DNA of 64,000 nt from Pseudomonas poae (GTDB taxonomy: Bacteria > Pseudomonadota > Gammaproteobacteria > Pseudomonadales > Pseudomonadaceae), in NCBI GenBank assembly GCA_004000515.1, contig CP034537.1, forward strand, positions 1,736,001 through 1,800,000. The letters are read 5' to 3'. The first letter of the stretch is position 1. The number at the start of each line of letters is the position of its first letter. The notes beneath the pieces are model-generated. The model had not been told where the DNA came from and ran no database searches. It saw only the letters and a list, made by a program, of their open reading frames with translations. A program made the translations under genes and the position numbers. Positions 49,840 through 60,487 of the stretch are shown here, one piece after another.

Positions 49840-50450
49840 CTACAATGGCGAGCGCATTGGCGCGAAGTGATCGCCGGGATTAACAGCAAACATGAAGTTT
49901 CTACAGAACACCGCGTGCACTTCCTCATACCTCAGGCCCTTATGCTCGAGTGCTGTGAGTGCATCTTTCAGCGTGATTGCAGTGTTCTCCAATGCCAGTG
50001 ACGGCGTCTTCCGGTTCCTGACAGTCAGCACGTCATAGCCTGAATGGTTCACGGTGTAGCAAATGTTGGGGTAGGTATCTTCCGGGTATTTGGATAGGGT
50101 GTAGTTACGCATTTGCTCGCCAGGCCGTTTTGTCTCGAAGTGTTCAACCTGTTCCCGAGTGATGGCGCCCAGCGAAGGGGCTCGTAGCGTCTTCCCGGGT
50201 GGCGCGTAAAAAACCAGGGAAGTGTTATTTGGCACTTTCAAATTCATCCCTGGCAAATACGCGCCATGGGCTGAAATGATGAGTTTTTTGGCGGGCTTTC
50301 CAGATGAGCGTCTGAACAGATAAAAATGCTCGCCGAGCGGGGTTGCCTGTGCCGGAATCGGTTTTTGACTGATACCGCAACCTGCGCCGCAGGGTTTGCA
50401 GGCGATCGCATGTAGTCTGCGGGTAGGGAGGACTTCATAACATTGAACAT
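49840..50450 (-). CDS. Putative adhesin, Stv-like domain (5' frameshift)
   Basis: About 203 aa. The core KLIISAHGAYLPGMNLKVPN, SLVFYAPPGKTL and the Cys-containing end FCRNFMFAVNPG resemble the Stv-type putative adhesin domain found in Pseudomonas orphan proteins; the assignment is tentative. The likely start is ATG 50450 (MFNVMKSS), preceded by AGGTG. The frame must gain one G at 50426-50428 to reach TRRLHAIACKPCGAGCG. Base composition here is more AT-rich than in its neighbours, hinting at foreign origin. It stands alone between the receptor and ilvD. Confidence 0.6.
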
Positions 50451-50611
50451 GAGAGCACCTAACTGAAATAAAGCGCCAAAAGCGCAACAATTCTTTATGT
50501 GATCTCTCTGGGTGGCGCGCACCCGGTTGTAGTTCCCAGAAGGTTTCGCGACAGGCTCAGTTTAGCTTTCAAACACTTGAGCATCGGTTTGTAGGTTGAG
50601 TAAAAATTGGC

Positions 50612-50646
50612 AAAAAAAAGGACCAAGCAGCGTTGGTCCTTTTTTG
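50612..50646. terminator. Rho-independent terminator of ilvD (bidirectional shape)
   Basis: Stem AAAAAAAAGGACCAA / TTGGTCCTTTTTT around the loop GCAGCG. It lies 18 bp past the ilvD stop, so on the minus strand the U-tract follows the ilvD message. Confidence 0.9.
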
Positions 50647-50663
50647 GGTACAGCGGTTAAGTG

Positions 50664-52503
50664 TTACAGCCCATCCAGCATCGCCTTGTTACGCACAGCA
50701 CCCTTGTCGGCACTGGTGGCCAGCAACGCGTAGGCCTTCAACGCGGTAGTGACTTTACGAGGACGCTTCTCAACCGGCTTCCAACCCTTCTTATCTTGCT
50801 CGACCCGGCGCGCCGCCAGTTCTTCATCGCTGATCAACAGGTTGATCGAGCGGTTTGGAATGTCGATCAGTACCTTGTCACCATCTTGCACCAGGCCAAT
50901 CGCGCCACCGGCAGCGGCTTCCGGCGAAGCGTGGCCGATGGACAGGCCCGAGGTACCGCCAGAGAAACGCCCGTCGGTCAGCAAGGCGCAGGCTTTGCCC
51001 AGGCCCTTGGATTTCAGGTAGGACGTCGGGTACAGCATTTCCTGCATACCCGGGCCGCCTTTCGGGCCTTCGTAGCGGATGATCACGATGTCGCCTTCCT
51101 TCACTTCGTCAGCGAGGATGCCGCGAACCGAGCTGTCCTGGCTTTCGTAGATCTTGGCGCGGCCTTCGAAGACGTGGATGGATTCATCCACACCGGCGGT
51201 TTTCACCACGCAGCCGTCGAGAGCGATGTTGCCGTACAGCACGGCCAGGCCGCCTTCTTGCGAGTAGGCGTGCTCGACACTGCGGATGCAGCCGTTTTCA
51301 CGATCATCGTCCAGGGTGTCCCAGCGGGTCGACTGGCTGAACGCGGTTTGCGTCGGGATGCCCGCCGGGCCGGCCTTGAAGAAGGTGTGCACGGCTTCGT
51401 CGTCAGTCTGGGTGATGTCCCACTTGGCGATGCCTTCGGCGATGGACTTGCTGTGCACGGTCGGCAGGTCGGTGTGCAGCAAGCCGCCACGCCAGGGAGC
51501 CGAGGATCGAGAAGATCCCGCCGGCACGGTGCACGTCTTCCATGTGGTACTTCTGGATGTTCGGCGCGACCTTGCACAGTTGCGGCACGTGGCGGGACAG
51601 ACGGTCGATGTCGCGCAGGTCGAAATCGATCTCGGCTTCCTGGGCGGCGGCCAGCAAGTGCAGGATGGTGTTGGTGGAACCGCCCATGGCGATGTCCAGG
51701 GTCATGGCGTTTTCGAACGCCTTGAAGTTGGCGATGTTGCGCGGCAACACCGACTCGTCGTTCTCGCCGTAGTAACGCTTGCACAGCTCGACGATGGTGC
51801 GGCCGGCCTGCAGGAACAGTTGCTCGCGGTCGCTGTGGGTGGCGAGCGTGGAACCGTTGCCCGGCAAGGCCAGGCCCAGGGCTTCCACCAGGCAGTTCAT
51901 CGAGTTGGCAGTGAACATGCCGGAGCACGAACCGCAGGTTGGGCAAGCACTGCGCTCGTATTCCGCGACCTTCTCGTCAGAAGCGCTGGAATCGGCGGCG
52001 ATGACCATGGCGTCCACCAGGTCCAGGCCGTGGGAGGCGAGCTTGGTTTTGCCGGCTTCCATCGGGCCGCCGGAAACGAAGATCACCGGGATGTTCAGGC
52101 GCAGGGAGGCCATCAGCATGCCGGGGGTGATCTTGTCGCAGTTGGAGATGCACACGATGGCGTCGGCGCAGTGGGCGTTGACCATGTACTCAACGGAGTC
52201 GGCGATGATCTCGCGGCTCGGCAAGGAATACAGCATGCCGTCATGGCCCATGGCGATGCCGTCGTCCACGGCGATGGTGTTGAATTCCTTGGCAACGCCG
52301 CCAGCGCGTTCGATCTCGCGGGCGACCAGTTGGCCCAGGTCCTTGAGGTGGACGTGGCCCGGTACGAATTGGGTAAACGAGTTGGCAATCGCGATGATCG
52401 GCTTCTTGAAGTCGTCATCTTTCATCCCCGTGGCGCGCCACAGTGCGCGGGCGCCGGCCATGTTGCGGCCATGGGTGGATGTTTTCGAGCGGTAATCTGG
52501 CAT
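50664..52503 (-). CDS. ilvD: Dihydroxy-acid dehydratase (frameshifted)
   Basis: Reconstituted length is exactly 613 aa, standard for Pseudomonas IlvD. Fe-S and catalytic cysteines are in [11 protein letters not shown] and [19 protein letters not shown]; the C-terminal [19 protein letters not shown] is intact. Around 51489-51493 the text is two bases short: restoring CG/GC gives [20 protein letters not shown] across the junction. It dehydrates dihydroxy acids to the 2-oxo acids of valine, leucine and isoleucine synthesis, so it acts in the same pathway as ilvA above. Unlike the other breaks, this one is a dinucleotide in a GCGC context. Confidence 0.93.
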
Positions 52504-52730
52504 GGAGCACTCCGGGCGGCTAATCAGGTATCAATGGGGAGTGAGCTTCTATTGACGTCTGGAACACCCGAAAAATGGCCGTGTGTCCGGAAGTTGCCAC
52601 TCGCGTCGCGGGATCGCCGCTTGCTTGGGCCTCGAGCTCATAAACCCGCCGGGGGATGACTGGCGATGAATAGGGCCGATTCTACACCGCTGGAGGCTGG
52701 AGGGAATGGCCGTAACCGTGAAGATAGCGG

Positions 52731-53924
52731 CTACAGGACGTGTGGGCGCAGCTTGATCAGCGCATTCAAGCTGAGGCCGAGGGCACTCAGGATTAGAAAG
52801 CACAGGGCGAGGGCGGTGGTCAGGTTTTCGGTAGCCAGGTTGATCACCAGGCTGATCAGCCCGCCGCACATGAAAATCAGCAAGCTGCCAGCTGAGGTCG
52901 ACGTGCCGGCGAGCTGCGGGTAAAGGGTCATCGCCTTGGAGTTGGCGATGGGGCGGCAGATGGTGGTGCCAGTTGTGCAGATCAACATCGGCACCAGCAC
53001 TGTGGCGGCGGACAGCCCGAACTGCCAGGCCAGCCAGAGCATGACCAAGCCCGAAACGGCGATCAGCAACAGGCCGGTATTGATCTGCCGGTCTGCGTCC
53101 ATGGTGCGATGCAGGATACCGGCAACCATTCCGCCAAATACATAGGCCGCGCCGTACAGCAGCAACGCCCAGGCGAATTGATACTCCGACAGGTTCAGGT
53201 GCTCCATGAAGATCAACGGTGACATCACGATAAACGAGAAATGGCAGGCAAACGCCAGGGCCGAAATCAACCAGTAACCAACGAATCGGATGTCGGAAAA
53301 CAGCAGCCAATAGCCACTGAAAAACTGTTGTTTGGACGGGCGGTGGCTGCTGCGTGAATCGTGCATCAGGCGTACGGACCAGAACCAGACCACCATTGCC
53401 AGGGCGATGAAGACATAGAAACTCGCCTGCCAGCCGCCGTATATCTGCAGCCAGGTGCCCATCAGCGGCGAGCTTGAGATGAAAATTCCACCGGCGGTGG
53501 TCATCCAGATTCTTATTCGCTCCAGTTCCCGCCCTGCGAACACATCCTGTATCAGTGCCTGAGACAGGGCAAACGCTCCACAACCCACGGCCTGAAGTAC
53601 GCGAAAGCCGATAAACCAGCTGAAATTCGGTGCCAGCAAACAACCTGCTGCTCCCACGGCCGACAACGCAATACCCGCCAGCAGCAGCTTCTTGCGACCG
53701 AACATATCCGACAGCGGACCTATCAGCAGCAACGAGACGGCGAGGCCGATGGCGAAAATACTGACGGACTGGGCGATTTCAGAGGGTGTATGGCCAAAAT
53801 GGTTGGCGAGGGCGGGGAATGACGGAAGAACGACATCCAGGGGGAAGACGGCTAGCAGTGTCATGGTCATCAACAGCACGATGAAAGATGACTTGTTTGG
53901 TGTGGCTGCGCTAATAGACATCAA
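52731..53924 (-). CDS. MFS transporter, Bcr/CflA drug-resistance type
   Basis: 397 aa with twelve membrane segments. The N-terminal VLLMTMTLLAVFPLDVVLPS and the MFS motif A-like GPLSDMFGRKKLLLAGI are present. Motif C-like RVLQAVGCGAFALSQALIQD is characteristic of the Bcr/CflA 12-TM drug:proton antiporters. The drug is unknown. It lies behind ilvD in the opposite-facing order (both minus), 227 bp upstream of nothing else transcribed. Codon use is somewhat more AT-rich, perhaps accessory. Confidence 0.88.
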   Translation of the reverse strand: MMSISAATPNKSSFIVLLMTMTLLAVFPLDVVLPSFPALANHFGHTPSEIAQSVSIFAIGLAVSLLLIGPLSDMFGRKKLLLAGIALSAVGAAGCLLAPNFSWFIGFRVLQAVGCGAFALSQALIQDVFAGRELERIRIWMTTAGGIFISSSPLMGTWLQIYGGWQASFYVFIALAMVVWFWSVRLMHDSRSSHRPSKQQFFSGYWLLFSDIRFVGYWLISALAFACHFSFIVMSPLIFMEHLNLSEYQFAWALLLYGAAYVFGGMVAGILHRTMDADRQINTGLLLIAVSGLVMLWLAWQFGLSAATVLVPMLICTTGTTICRPIANSKAMTLYPQLAGTSTSAGSLLIFMCGGLISLVINLATENLTTALALCFLILSALGLSLNALIKLRPHVL

Positions 53925-54058
53925 CCTGGTCGCTCTGTCCTTGAGGGGGGAAGAGGATCGGTTTGGCGGTAGGGGAAGTCAATGGATGTGGTAGTGGGAA
54001 ACTGCTGAAAGGCCCGTAGGATTAGTCATTGACCGTTCCTACGGGGCGCATCCTACTG

Positions 54059-55255
54059 TCAGCTGTTAGGCAACAACCGGCACGTAATGCTCTTGATGTA
54101 GCGCGTTTCGGCAATCGCCGGGTGCACTGGGTGATCCGGGCCCTGGCCGCCACGCTCCAGCATCTGGATATTGCGGTCCAAGTGACGAGCGCTGGTCAGC
54201 AGGATGTTCTGCAGGTCATCTTCTGGCAAGTGCATGGAGCATGAAGCGCTGACGAGGATGCCGTCCTTGCTGAGCAGGCGCATGGCTTGCTCGTTGAGGC
54301 GGCGGTAGGCGCCTTCGCCGTTCTTCATGTCTTTTTTGCGTTTGATGAAGGCCGGTGGGTCGGCGACGATCACGTCGAAGCGTTCTTCGCTGGCTTTCAG
54401 TTCTTTCAGGGCTTCAAACACGTCGCCTTCGATGCAGGTCATCTTCTCGGCAAAGCCGTTCAGCGCGGCATTGCGCTCAACGCCATCGAGAGCGAAGGCG
54501 GAGGCGTCGACACAGAACACTTCACTGGCGCCGAAGGCTGCAGCTTGCACGCCCCAGCCGCCGATGTAGCTGTACAGGTCGAGCACGCGTTTGCCTTTGG
54601 CATACGGGGCCAGGCGTGCGCGGTTCATGCGGTGGTCGTAGAACCAGCCGGTCTTCTGGCCCTGGATCACCGGGGCTTCGAATTTCACGCCGTTTTCTTC
54701 CAGCGCAACCCACTCCGGCACCAGGCCGAACACGGTTTCGACGTAGCGGTTGAGGCCTTCGGCGTCGCGCGCGGCGGAGTCGTTCTTGAACAGGATGCCG
54801 CTAGGCTTGAGCACTTGGGTCAGCGCAGCGATCACGTCTTCCTTATGGGCTTCCATGGTCGCCGAGGCGATCTGTACCACCAGGATGTCGCCGAAACGGT
54901 CGACGACCAGGCCTGGCAACAGGTCGGAATCGCCGTAGACCAGGCGGTAGAACGGCTTGTCGAACAAGCGATCACGCAGGGACAGGGCGACGTTCAGGCG
55001 GTGCACCAGCAGCGACTTGTCCAGCGGCAGCTTGATGTCGCGCGACAGCAGGCGAGCGCAGATCAGGTTGTTCGGGCTCATGGCCACGATGCCCAGGGTC
55101 TTGCCGCCGGCGGCTTCCAGGATGGCCTGGTCGCCTGCCTGGAAACCGTGGAGTGGGGTGGCGGCCACGTCGATTTCGTTGCTGTAGACCCACAGGTGGC
55201 CGTTGCGCAAACGACGATCGGCGTTGGCTTTGAGACGCAGGCTTGGCAGGGACAT
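54059..55255 (-). CDS. rlmI: 23S rRNA m5C1962 methyltransferase RlmI-like
   Basis: 398 aa from ATG 55255 (MSLPSLRLKANADRRLRNGH); the frame is open upstream but without a good start. An N-terminal PUA domain (NGHLWVYSNEIDVAATPLHGF) is followed by a class I SAM methyltransferase with KGKRVLDLYSYIGGWGVQAA and the catalytic-loop motif VIVADPPAFIKRKKDM. RlmI methylates C1962 of 23S rRNA in E. coli; assignment is by architecture and motif. No partner genes are evident. Confidence 0.88.
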   Translation of the reverse strand: MSLPSLRLKANADRRLRNGHLWVYSNEIDVAATPLHGFQAGDQAILEAAGGKTLGIVAMSPNNLICARLLSRDIKLPLDKSLLVHRLNVALSLRDRLFDKPFYRLVYGDSDLLPGLVVDRFGDILVVQIASATMEAHKEDVIAALTQVLKPSGILFKNDSAARDAEGLNRYVETVFGLVPEWVALEENGVKFEAPVIQGQKTGWFYDHRMNRARLAPYAKGKRVLDLYSYIGGWGVQAAAFGASEVFCVDASAFALDGVERNAALNGFAEKMTCIEGDVFEALKELKASEERFDVIVADPPAFIKRKKDMKNGEGAYRRLNEQAMRLLSKDGILVSASCSMHLPEDDLQNILLTSARHLDRNIQMLERGGQGPDHPVHPAIAETRYIKSITCRLLPNS

Positions 55256-55307
55256 GACGTCGCTCCGGAAAAAAGAGCGGGAGTATACCTGTTGCACGCT
55301 GTTTCAT

Positions 55308-55392
55308 GTGGGAGCTGGCTTGCCTGCGATGCAGGCAACTGGGTGTATCTGACGTACGGCGGTGAAGCTATCGCAGGCAAGCCAGCTCCCAC
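55308..55392. repeat. REP pair, family A
   Basis: Inverted GTGGGAGCTGGCTTGCCTGC arms; the left flank GATGCAGGC differs from the right GCTATCGCAGGC. Located in the spacer between rlmI and the HDOD gene. Confidence 0.88.
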
Positions 55393-55480
55393 ATTTGGTT
55401 GGGTTTGCATTCAGGTTTTTGAGGTGTCGGTCAGATTGCCATAGGGGTTAGAATCCCCGCCTAGCCCAGAGTGTGTACTT

Positions 55481-56347
55481 ATGTCCCAAGAGCTTTCCGC
55501 CGAGCAGATCCAACAGGCCCTGCAAGGCATCAGCGTGCCGCCCCAACCGCAGATCATGGTGGATCTGCAGATGGAGCAATACATGCCCGACCCGGACCTG
55601 GAAGTGATCGCGCGGTTGATCGCCCAGGACCCTGGCCTGTCCGGCGCACTGCTGAAAATCGTCAACTCGCCGTATTACGGCCTGAGCAACAAGATCGCCT
55701 CGATCCAGCGCGCGGTGAACCTGCTGGGCAGTCGTTCGATCATCAATCTGATCAACGCGCAGTCGATCAAGGGCGAGATGAGCGACGACACCATCGTCAC
55801 CCTCAACCGTTTTTGGGACACTGCCCAGGATGTGGCCATGACTTGCCTCACCCTGGCCAAGCGCACCGGCTCCCAAGCCGTGGACGAAGCCTATGCCCTG
55901 GGCCTGTTCCACGATTGCGGCGTGCCGTTGATGCTTAAGCGCTTCCCCAACTACATGGCCGTGCTGGAAGAGGCCTACGCCAATGCCGGCGCGGACTGCC
56001 GCGTGGTCGACACCGAGAACAACGCGTTCAACACCAACCATGCCGTAGTGGGCTACTACACCGCCAAATCCTGGCGCCTGCCGGAGCATGTGACCGACGC
56101 CATCGCCAACCACCACAACGCATTGGCGATATTCAGCGACGAGTCTTCGCGCAACCCGCAGCTTAAAAACCTGCTGGCGATCCTGAAGATGGCCGAGCAC
56201 ATCTGCTCGTCCTACCGCGTGCTGGGCAACCAGGCAGTGGACCATGAGTGGAATGCCATTGGCCATTTGGTGCTGGACTACGTGGGCCTGTCGGACTACG
56301 ACTTCGAAAGCATGAAGCTGTCGATCCGCGAGTTGGGCGCCCACTAA
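55481..56347 (+). CDS. HDOD-domain protein
   Basis: 288 aa. HDOD output domain, a catalytically inactive relative of HD phosphohydrolases. Conserved segments are IARLIAQDPGLSGALLKIVN, SIQRAVNLLGSRSIINLINA, AYALGLFHDCGVPLMLKRFP and VTDAIANHHNALAIF. Such proteins serve as signalling or regulatory adaptors, often in cyclic-di-GMP or stress pathways. It is transcribed towards mutM, 21 bp upstream, and is likely co-transcribed with it. Confidence 0.88.
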   Translation: MSQELSAEQIQQALQGISVPPQPQIMVDLQMEQYMPDPDLEVIARLIAQDPGLSGALLKIVNSPYYGLSNKIASIQRAVNLLGSRSIINLINAQSIKGEMSDDTIVTLNRFWDTAQDVAMTCLTLAKRTGSQAVDEAYALGLFHDCGVPLMLKRFPNYMAVLEEAYANAGADCRVVDTENNAFNTNHAVVGYYTAKSWRLPEHVTDAIANHHNALAIFSDESSRNPQLKNLLAILKMAEHICSSYRVLGNQAVDHEWNAIGHLVLDYVGLSDYDFESMKLSIRELGAH

Positions 56348-56368
56348 ACCCTTCTTCAAGAGGTATGC

Positions 56369-57181
56369 ATGCCCGAGTTACCTGAAGTCGAAACCACCCG
56401 GCGCGGAATCGCGCCACACCTGAAAGGCCAGCGCGTCAGCCGCGTGGTGGTACGTGAGCGGCGCCTGCGCTGGCCGATCCCGGAAGACCTGGATGTGCGC
56501 CTGTCCGGGCAGCGCATCGTGCTGGTGGAACGGCGGGCCAAGTACCTGTTGATCAATGCCGAAGTGGGCACCTTGATCAGTCACTTGGGCATGTCGGGCA
56601 ACCTGCGATTGGTTGAAGCCGGCTTGCCGGCGGCCAAACATGAACACGTGGATATCGAGTTGGAGTCGGGCCTGGCCCTGCGCTACACCGACCCACGGCG
56701 TTTTGGCGCGATGCTCTGGAGCCAGGACCCGCACAACCACGAGCTGCTGATTCGCCTGGGTCCGGAGCCGTTGACCGACCTGTTTGATGGCGAGCGGTTG
56801 TTCAAGCTGTCCCGTGGGCGTTCGATGGCGGTGAAGCCGTTCATCATGGATAACGCGGTGGTGGTGGGCGTGGGCAATATCTACGCGACGGAAGCGCTAT
56901 TTGCGGCCGGGATTGATCCGCGTCGTGAGGCGGGTGGTATTTCGCGGGCGCGTTATCTGAAGCTGGCGATCGAGATCAAGCGCGTACTGGCCGCTGCGAT
57001 CGAGCGCGGCGGTACTACGTTGCGCGACTTTATCGGTGGGGACGGGCAGCCGGGGTATTTCCAGCAGGAGCTGTTTGTTTATGGCCGGGGCGGCGAAGCC
57101 TGCAAGGTCTGCGGGACTGAGCTGCGCAATGTGGTGCTGGGGCAGCGGGCGAGTGTGTTTTGTCCCAAGTGCCAGAGCTGA
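56369..57181 (+). CDS. mutM: Formamidopyrimidine-DNA glycosylase
   Basis: 270 aa. Base-excision repair glycosylase/AP lyase for 8-oxoguanine and Fapy lesions. The N-terminal [17 protein letters not shown] includes the catalytic Pro2 and Glu3. The helix-two-turn-helix is [20 protein letters not shown] and the C-terminal zinc finger is [20 protein letters not shown] followed by CPKC. Start and length are standard. Confidence 0.97.
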   Translation: MPELPEVETTRRGIAPHLKGQRVSRVVVRERRLRWPIPEDLDVRLSGQRIVLVERRAKYLLINAEVGTLISHLGMSGNLRLVEAGLPAAKHEHVDIELESGLALRYTDPRRFGAMLWSQDPHNHELLIRLGPEPLTDLFDGERLFKLSRGRSMAVKPFIMDNAVVVGVGNIYATEALFAAGIDPRREAGGISRARYLKLAIEIKRVLAAAIERGGTTLRDFIGGDGQPGYFQQELFVYGRGGEACKVCGTELRNVVLGQRASVFCPKCQS

Positions 57182-57205
57182 TTCTGGGTGAGGGCTGATG
57201 CCGCC

Positions 57206-57288
57206 TTCGCGAGCAAGCCCGCTCCCACATTCGACCGCATTCTCATGTTGGAACTGGGTTTTATATGGGAGCGGGCTTGTTCGCGAAG
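57206..57288. repeat. REP pair, family B, outward-facing, right arm degenerate
   Basis: A perfect reverse arm at 57206-57228. The forward arm at about 57265-57288 reads ATGGGAGCGGGCTTGTTCGC, carrying two substitutions. Between mutM and the convergent ferredoxin gene. Confidence 0.85.
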
Positions 57289-57294
57289 AGGCCC

Positions 57295-58197
<903 letters not shown>

Positions 58198-58242
58198 TTA
58201 TGCAGAAGAAAGCACTATAGACAGCGCGAATAGCGTGTTTTT

Positions 58243-59838
58243 TCACGCTGTTTTCAGACGTTCGGCCAAGGCTGTCGCCAGTTGGGCGGTCAATCCGTAC
58301 ACCGATAATTGTGGATTGGCCCCAATGCTGGTGGGGAATAACGAGCCGTCGTGGATCGACAAGTTGCGCAACTGATGATGCCGACCAAGGCTGTCGGCCA
58401 CCGATTTTTTCGGGTCTTCGCCCATCGCGCAACCGCCCATCACATGGGCGCTGCCCAGGCAGGTGCGGTGCAATTCCAGGTTGAGACCGTCGATCAGCGT
58501 GCGGGCTTCACCGAGGGTTTTGACGTAGCGCGCATCATGATGCAACGGCTTCACCGACTTGGCCCCCGCCGCAAACTGGATCTCAGCCATGCTGTGGAAC
58601 GCACGGCGCAGGCCGTCCCAGGCGTAGTCGGACACCTGGTAGTCGAGCACTGGCGTGCCGTCGCCACGTAAATCCACGGTGCCACCGGGGCTGTCCGGGT
58701 GAAAACCGTCGCGTAACAAGGCGAGCATGGCGTGGGTGTTGGGCAGTTGGCTCATGTCCAGGGCGTTTTGGGTACCGTAGCCGCCGAGCAGGGTACTGGC
58801 CAGAGCAGGGTGTAGGGGCGGAGCTTCGAGCTTGTACGACATTTTGCCGGTGGTGCCGTCTTGCCATTGGAAATGGTCGGAATAGATCGACTGCGGCGCG
58901 CCGTAGAACGGGTTGATCACCTCATCGAACAGCCCCGCGGAGAAGTTCACCAGATGCAGGAACGTGCGCTTGCCCACTCGCGAATGCGGGTCCGGGGCGT
59001 CCGAGCGCATCAGCAGCGCCGGGCTGTTAATGCCCCCGCCAGAGAGCACGTAGTGCTTGGCCTTGACCGTGATCTTGCGGCCGGTCGGTGCCACGCACAG
59101 GGCGTCCATGGCCACGCATTCCAGGCTGCTGATGGTGTCGCCGCTGTATTTGAGGCGTTCGGCGCGCGCCAGATAGAGCAACTCGCCGCCTTTTTCGAGG
59201 GTGGACGGGATGGTGGTCACCAACATCGACTGTTTGGCGTTGACCGGGCAACCCATGCCGCAATAGCCCAGGTTGAAACAGCCGCGCACATTACGTGGGA
59301 TTACATGCCAGCTGTAGCCGAGCTTTTCGCAGCCTTTGCGGATCACATCGTTGTTGGCATTGGGCGGCATGGCCCACGGGGCGATGCCGAGGCGCTGTTC
59401 CATCTTTTCGAACCACGGCGCCATTTCGGCACTGCTGTGGCCCCTCACCGCGTATTCACTGGCCCAGTGGGAAAGGGTCGCGTCGGGTGTACGAAAGCTG
59501 GATGTCCAGTTGATCAAGGTGGTGCCGCCCACGGCCCGGCCCTGCAAGATAGTGATCGCGCCGTCCTTGCTCATGCGGCCGATGCCTTCCTGGTACAAGC
59601 TGGTGTAGGCCTCGTCTTCCAGCAGCTTGAAATCGCTGCTGGTCTTGAGCGGGCCTTCTTCGATCAATAGCACTTTGTAGCCCGCCGCGCTGAGGATTTC
59701 AGCCGTAGTGCCACCCCCGGCGCCGCTGCCGATGATGGCGACGTCGGCTTCCAGGGTCAGGTCGCTGTCGAGGGCTGCGCCGTTGTGGGTTTTCCAGCCA
59801 CGGGCGAGGCCTTCACGGAACAGATCGGGTACGGGCAT
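58243..59838 (-). CDS. GMC-family FAD oxidoreductase (alcohol oxidase/dehydrogenase)
   Basis: 531 aa. The Rossmann FAD motif IIGSGAGGGTTAEILSAAGY is near residue 35; GRAVGGTTLINW and LSGGGINSPALLMRS are GMC signatures; the active-site region near the end is HVMGGCAMGED and SLFPTSIGANPQL. A C-rich segment (CGMGCPVNAK) is typical of the subgroup acting on fatty or aromatic alcohols. Third gene of the calB-tat-GMC unit. AACAACAA lies just above its ribosome site (59851-59858, minus strand), suggesting Crc/Hfq control. Confidence 0.88.
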   Translation of the reverse strand: MPVPDLFREGLARGWKTHNGAALDSDLTLEADVAIIGSGAGGGTTAEILSAAGYKVLLIEEGPLKTSSDFKLLEDEAYTSLYQEGIGRMSKDGAITILQGRAVGGTTLINWTSSFRTPDATLSHWASEYAVRGHSSAEMAPWFEKMEQRLGIAPWAMPPNANNDVIRKGCEKLGYSWHVIPRNVRGCFNLGYCGMGCPVNAKQSMLVTTIPSTLEKGGELLYLARAERLKYSGDTISSLECVAMDALCVAPTGRKITVKAKHYVLSGGGINSPALLMRSDAPDPHSRVGKRTFLHLVNFSAGLFDEVINPFYGAPQSIYSDHFQWQDGTTGKMSYKLEAPPLHPALASTLLGGYGTQNALDMSQLPNTHAMLALLRDGFHPDSPGGTVDLRGDGTPVLDYQVSDYAWDGLRRAFHSMAEIQFAAGAKSVKPLHHDARYVKTLGEARTLIDGLNLELHRTCLGSAHVMGGCAMGEDPKKSVADSLGRHHQLRNLSIHDGSLFPTSIGANPQLSVYGLTAQLATALAERLKTA

Positions 59839-59850
59839 AGGTGTGCACTC

Positions 59851-59858
59851 TTGTTGTT
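59851..59858 (-). promoter_or_regulatory. Crc/Hfq CA motif ahead of the GMC gene
   Basis: AACAACAA on the minus strand is an exact AANAAYAA match 12 nt before the ATG, overlapping the region of the ribosome binding site. In pseudomonads such motifs let Hfq-Crc block translation under catabolite repression. Confidence 0.5.
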
Positions 59859-59893
59859 ATAGGTGTCGGTCGCTACGAAGTTGCAATCTAAAT

Positions 59894-59904
59894 GTGGGAG
59901 CGGG
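59894..59904. repeat. Degenerate solo REP arm
   Basis: GTGGGAGCGGG, the outer end of a family B arm, without its inner half or partner. It lies in the 75-bp gap between the GMC and Tat-signal genes. Confidence 0.5.
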
Positions 59905-59913
59905 TTTTCAAGG

Positions 59914-60459
59914 CTAGATCTTCGGTGGCCCTGGGTACCCGCAATGCGCCCAGGATGCCGGCTGGAAGTACCACGCCATGATCACCAGTTTGAGCAACGA
60001 GCCCTGGCCCATGCGCAGCAGGTTCAAGTAGCTATTTTCCCAGCGGTGCAGGAAGTTGCGGATCTGCTCGGCGCTGGCGTTTTCCCAGCTGCCCCAGATC
60101 CCCGTCAACGGCCCACGAGTGATACCCATGCCCAGCACGTCGAACAGTTGCTGGGTGAGCTTGAACATCTCAGGCGACAGGCGCTGCAGGCTGAAATCGA
60201 GCTTTTTAAGCGTGCCCTCTATCCCGCTGGTCACTTCTTGGGCGCTGGCCACGCCCTCCAATAGCACCGGGATCACCGCCCGTAGAAACGGCAAATCACT
60301 GCTGCGCAACATCGCAAAGCCGCTGGCCGGCGTGCTGGCGGAACAGCCACTGAGGCTGGCGCCCAGCCCGGCGGTGGCCAGGAAAGCGCTGGCGCACAGG
60401 CCGATTTTCAAGACGCCGCGCCGTGATAGCGCAGGTGTTTCAGTCAGGCTGGGGTTCAT
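59914..60459 (-). CDS. Tat-exported small protein, possible accessory subunit of the GMC enzyme
   Basis: 181 aa. The twin-arginine motif SRRGVLKIGL is near residue 12, followed by a hydrophobic stretch and a lipobox-like LSGC, so a Tat-exported lipoprotein is plausible. The rest is helical and lacks a recognised catalytic motif. Small Tat proteins next to GMC oxidoreductases often act as secretion or electron-transfer subunits (gluconate-2-dehydrogenase subunit-3 style); that role here is inferred. Between the aldehyde dehydrogenase and GMC genes in one orientation. Confidence 0.75.
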   Translation of the reverse strand: MNPSLTETPALSRRGVLKIGLCASAFLATAGLGASLSGCSASTPASGFAMLRSSDLPFLRAVIPVLLEGVASAQEVTSGIEGTLKKLDFSLQRLSPEMFKLTQQLFDVLGMGITRGPLTGIWGSWENASAEQIRNFLHRWENSYLNLLRMGQGSLLKLVIMAWYFQPASWAHCGYPGPPKI

Positions 60460-60461
60460 TT

Positions 60462-60469
60462 TTATTGTT
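60462..60469 (-). promoter_or_regulatory. Crc/Hfq CA motif ahead of the Tat-protein gene
   Basis: AACAATAA on the minus strand is an exact AANAAYAA match 2 nt from the ATG (60459), between the GGGA ribosome site and the start codon. A bound Hfq-Crc complex here would block initiation. Confidence 0.5.
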
Positions 60470-60487
60470 ATCCCGGGAGTGGCGTTA

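Noticed and set aside
58228..58252. AGCGTG-TTTTTT-CACGCT hairpin at the GMC 3' end as terminator
   Set aside because: It overlaps the stop codon and lacks a proper U-tract after the stem on the transcribed strand.
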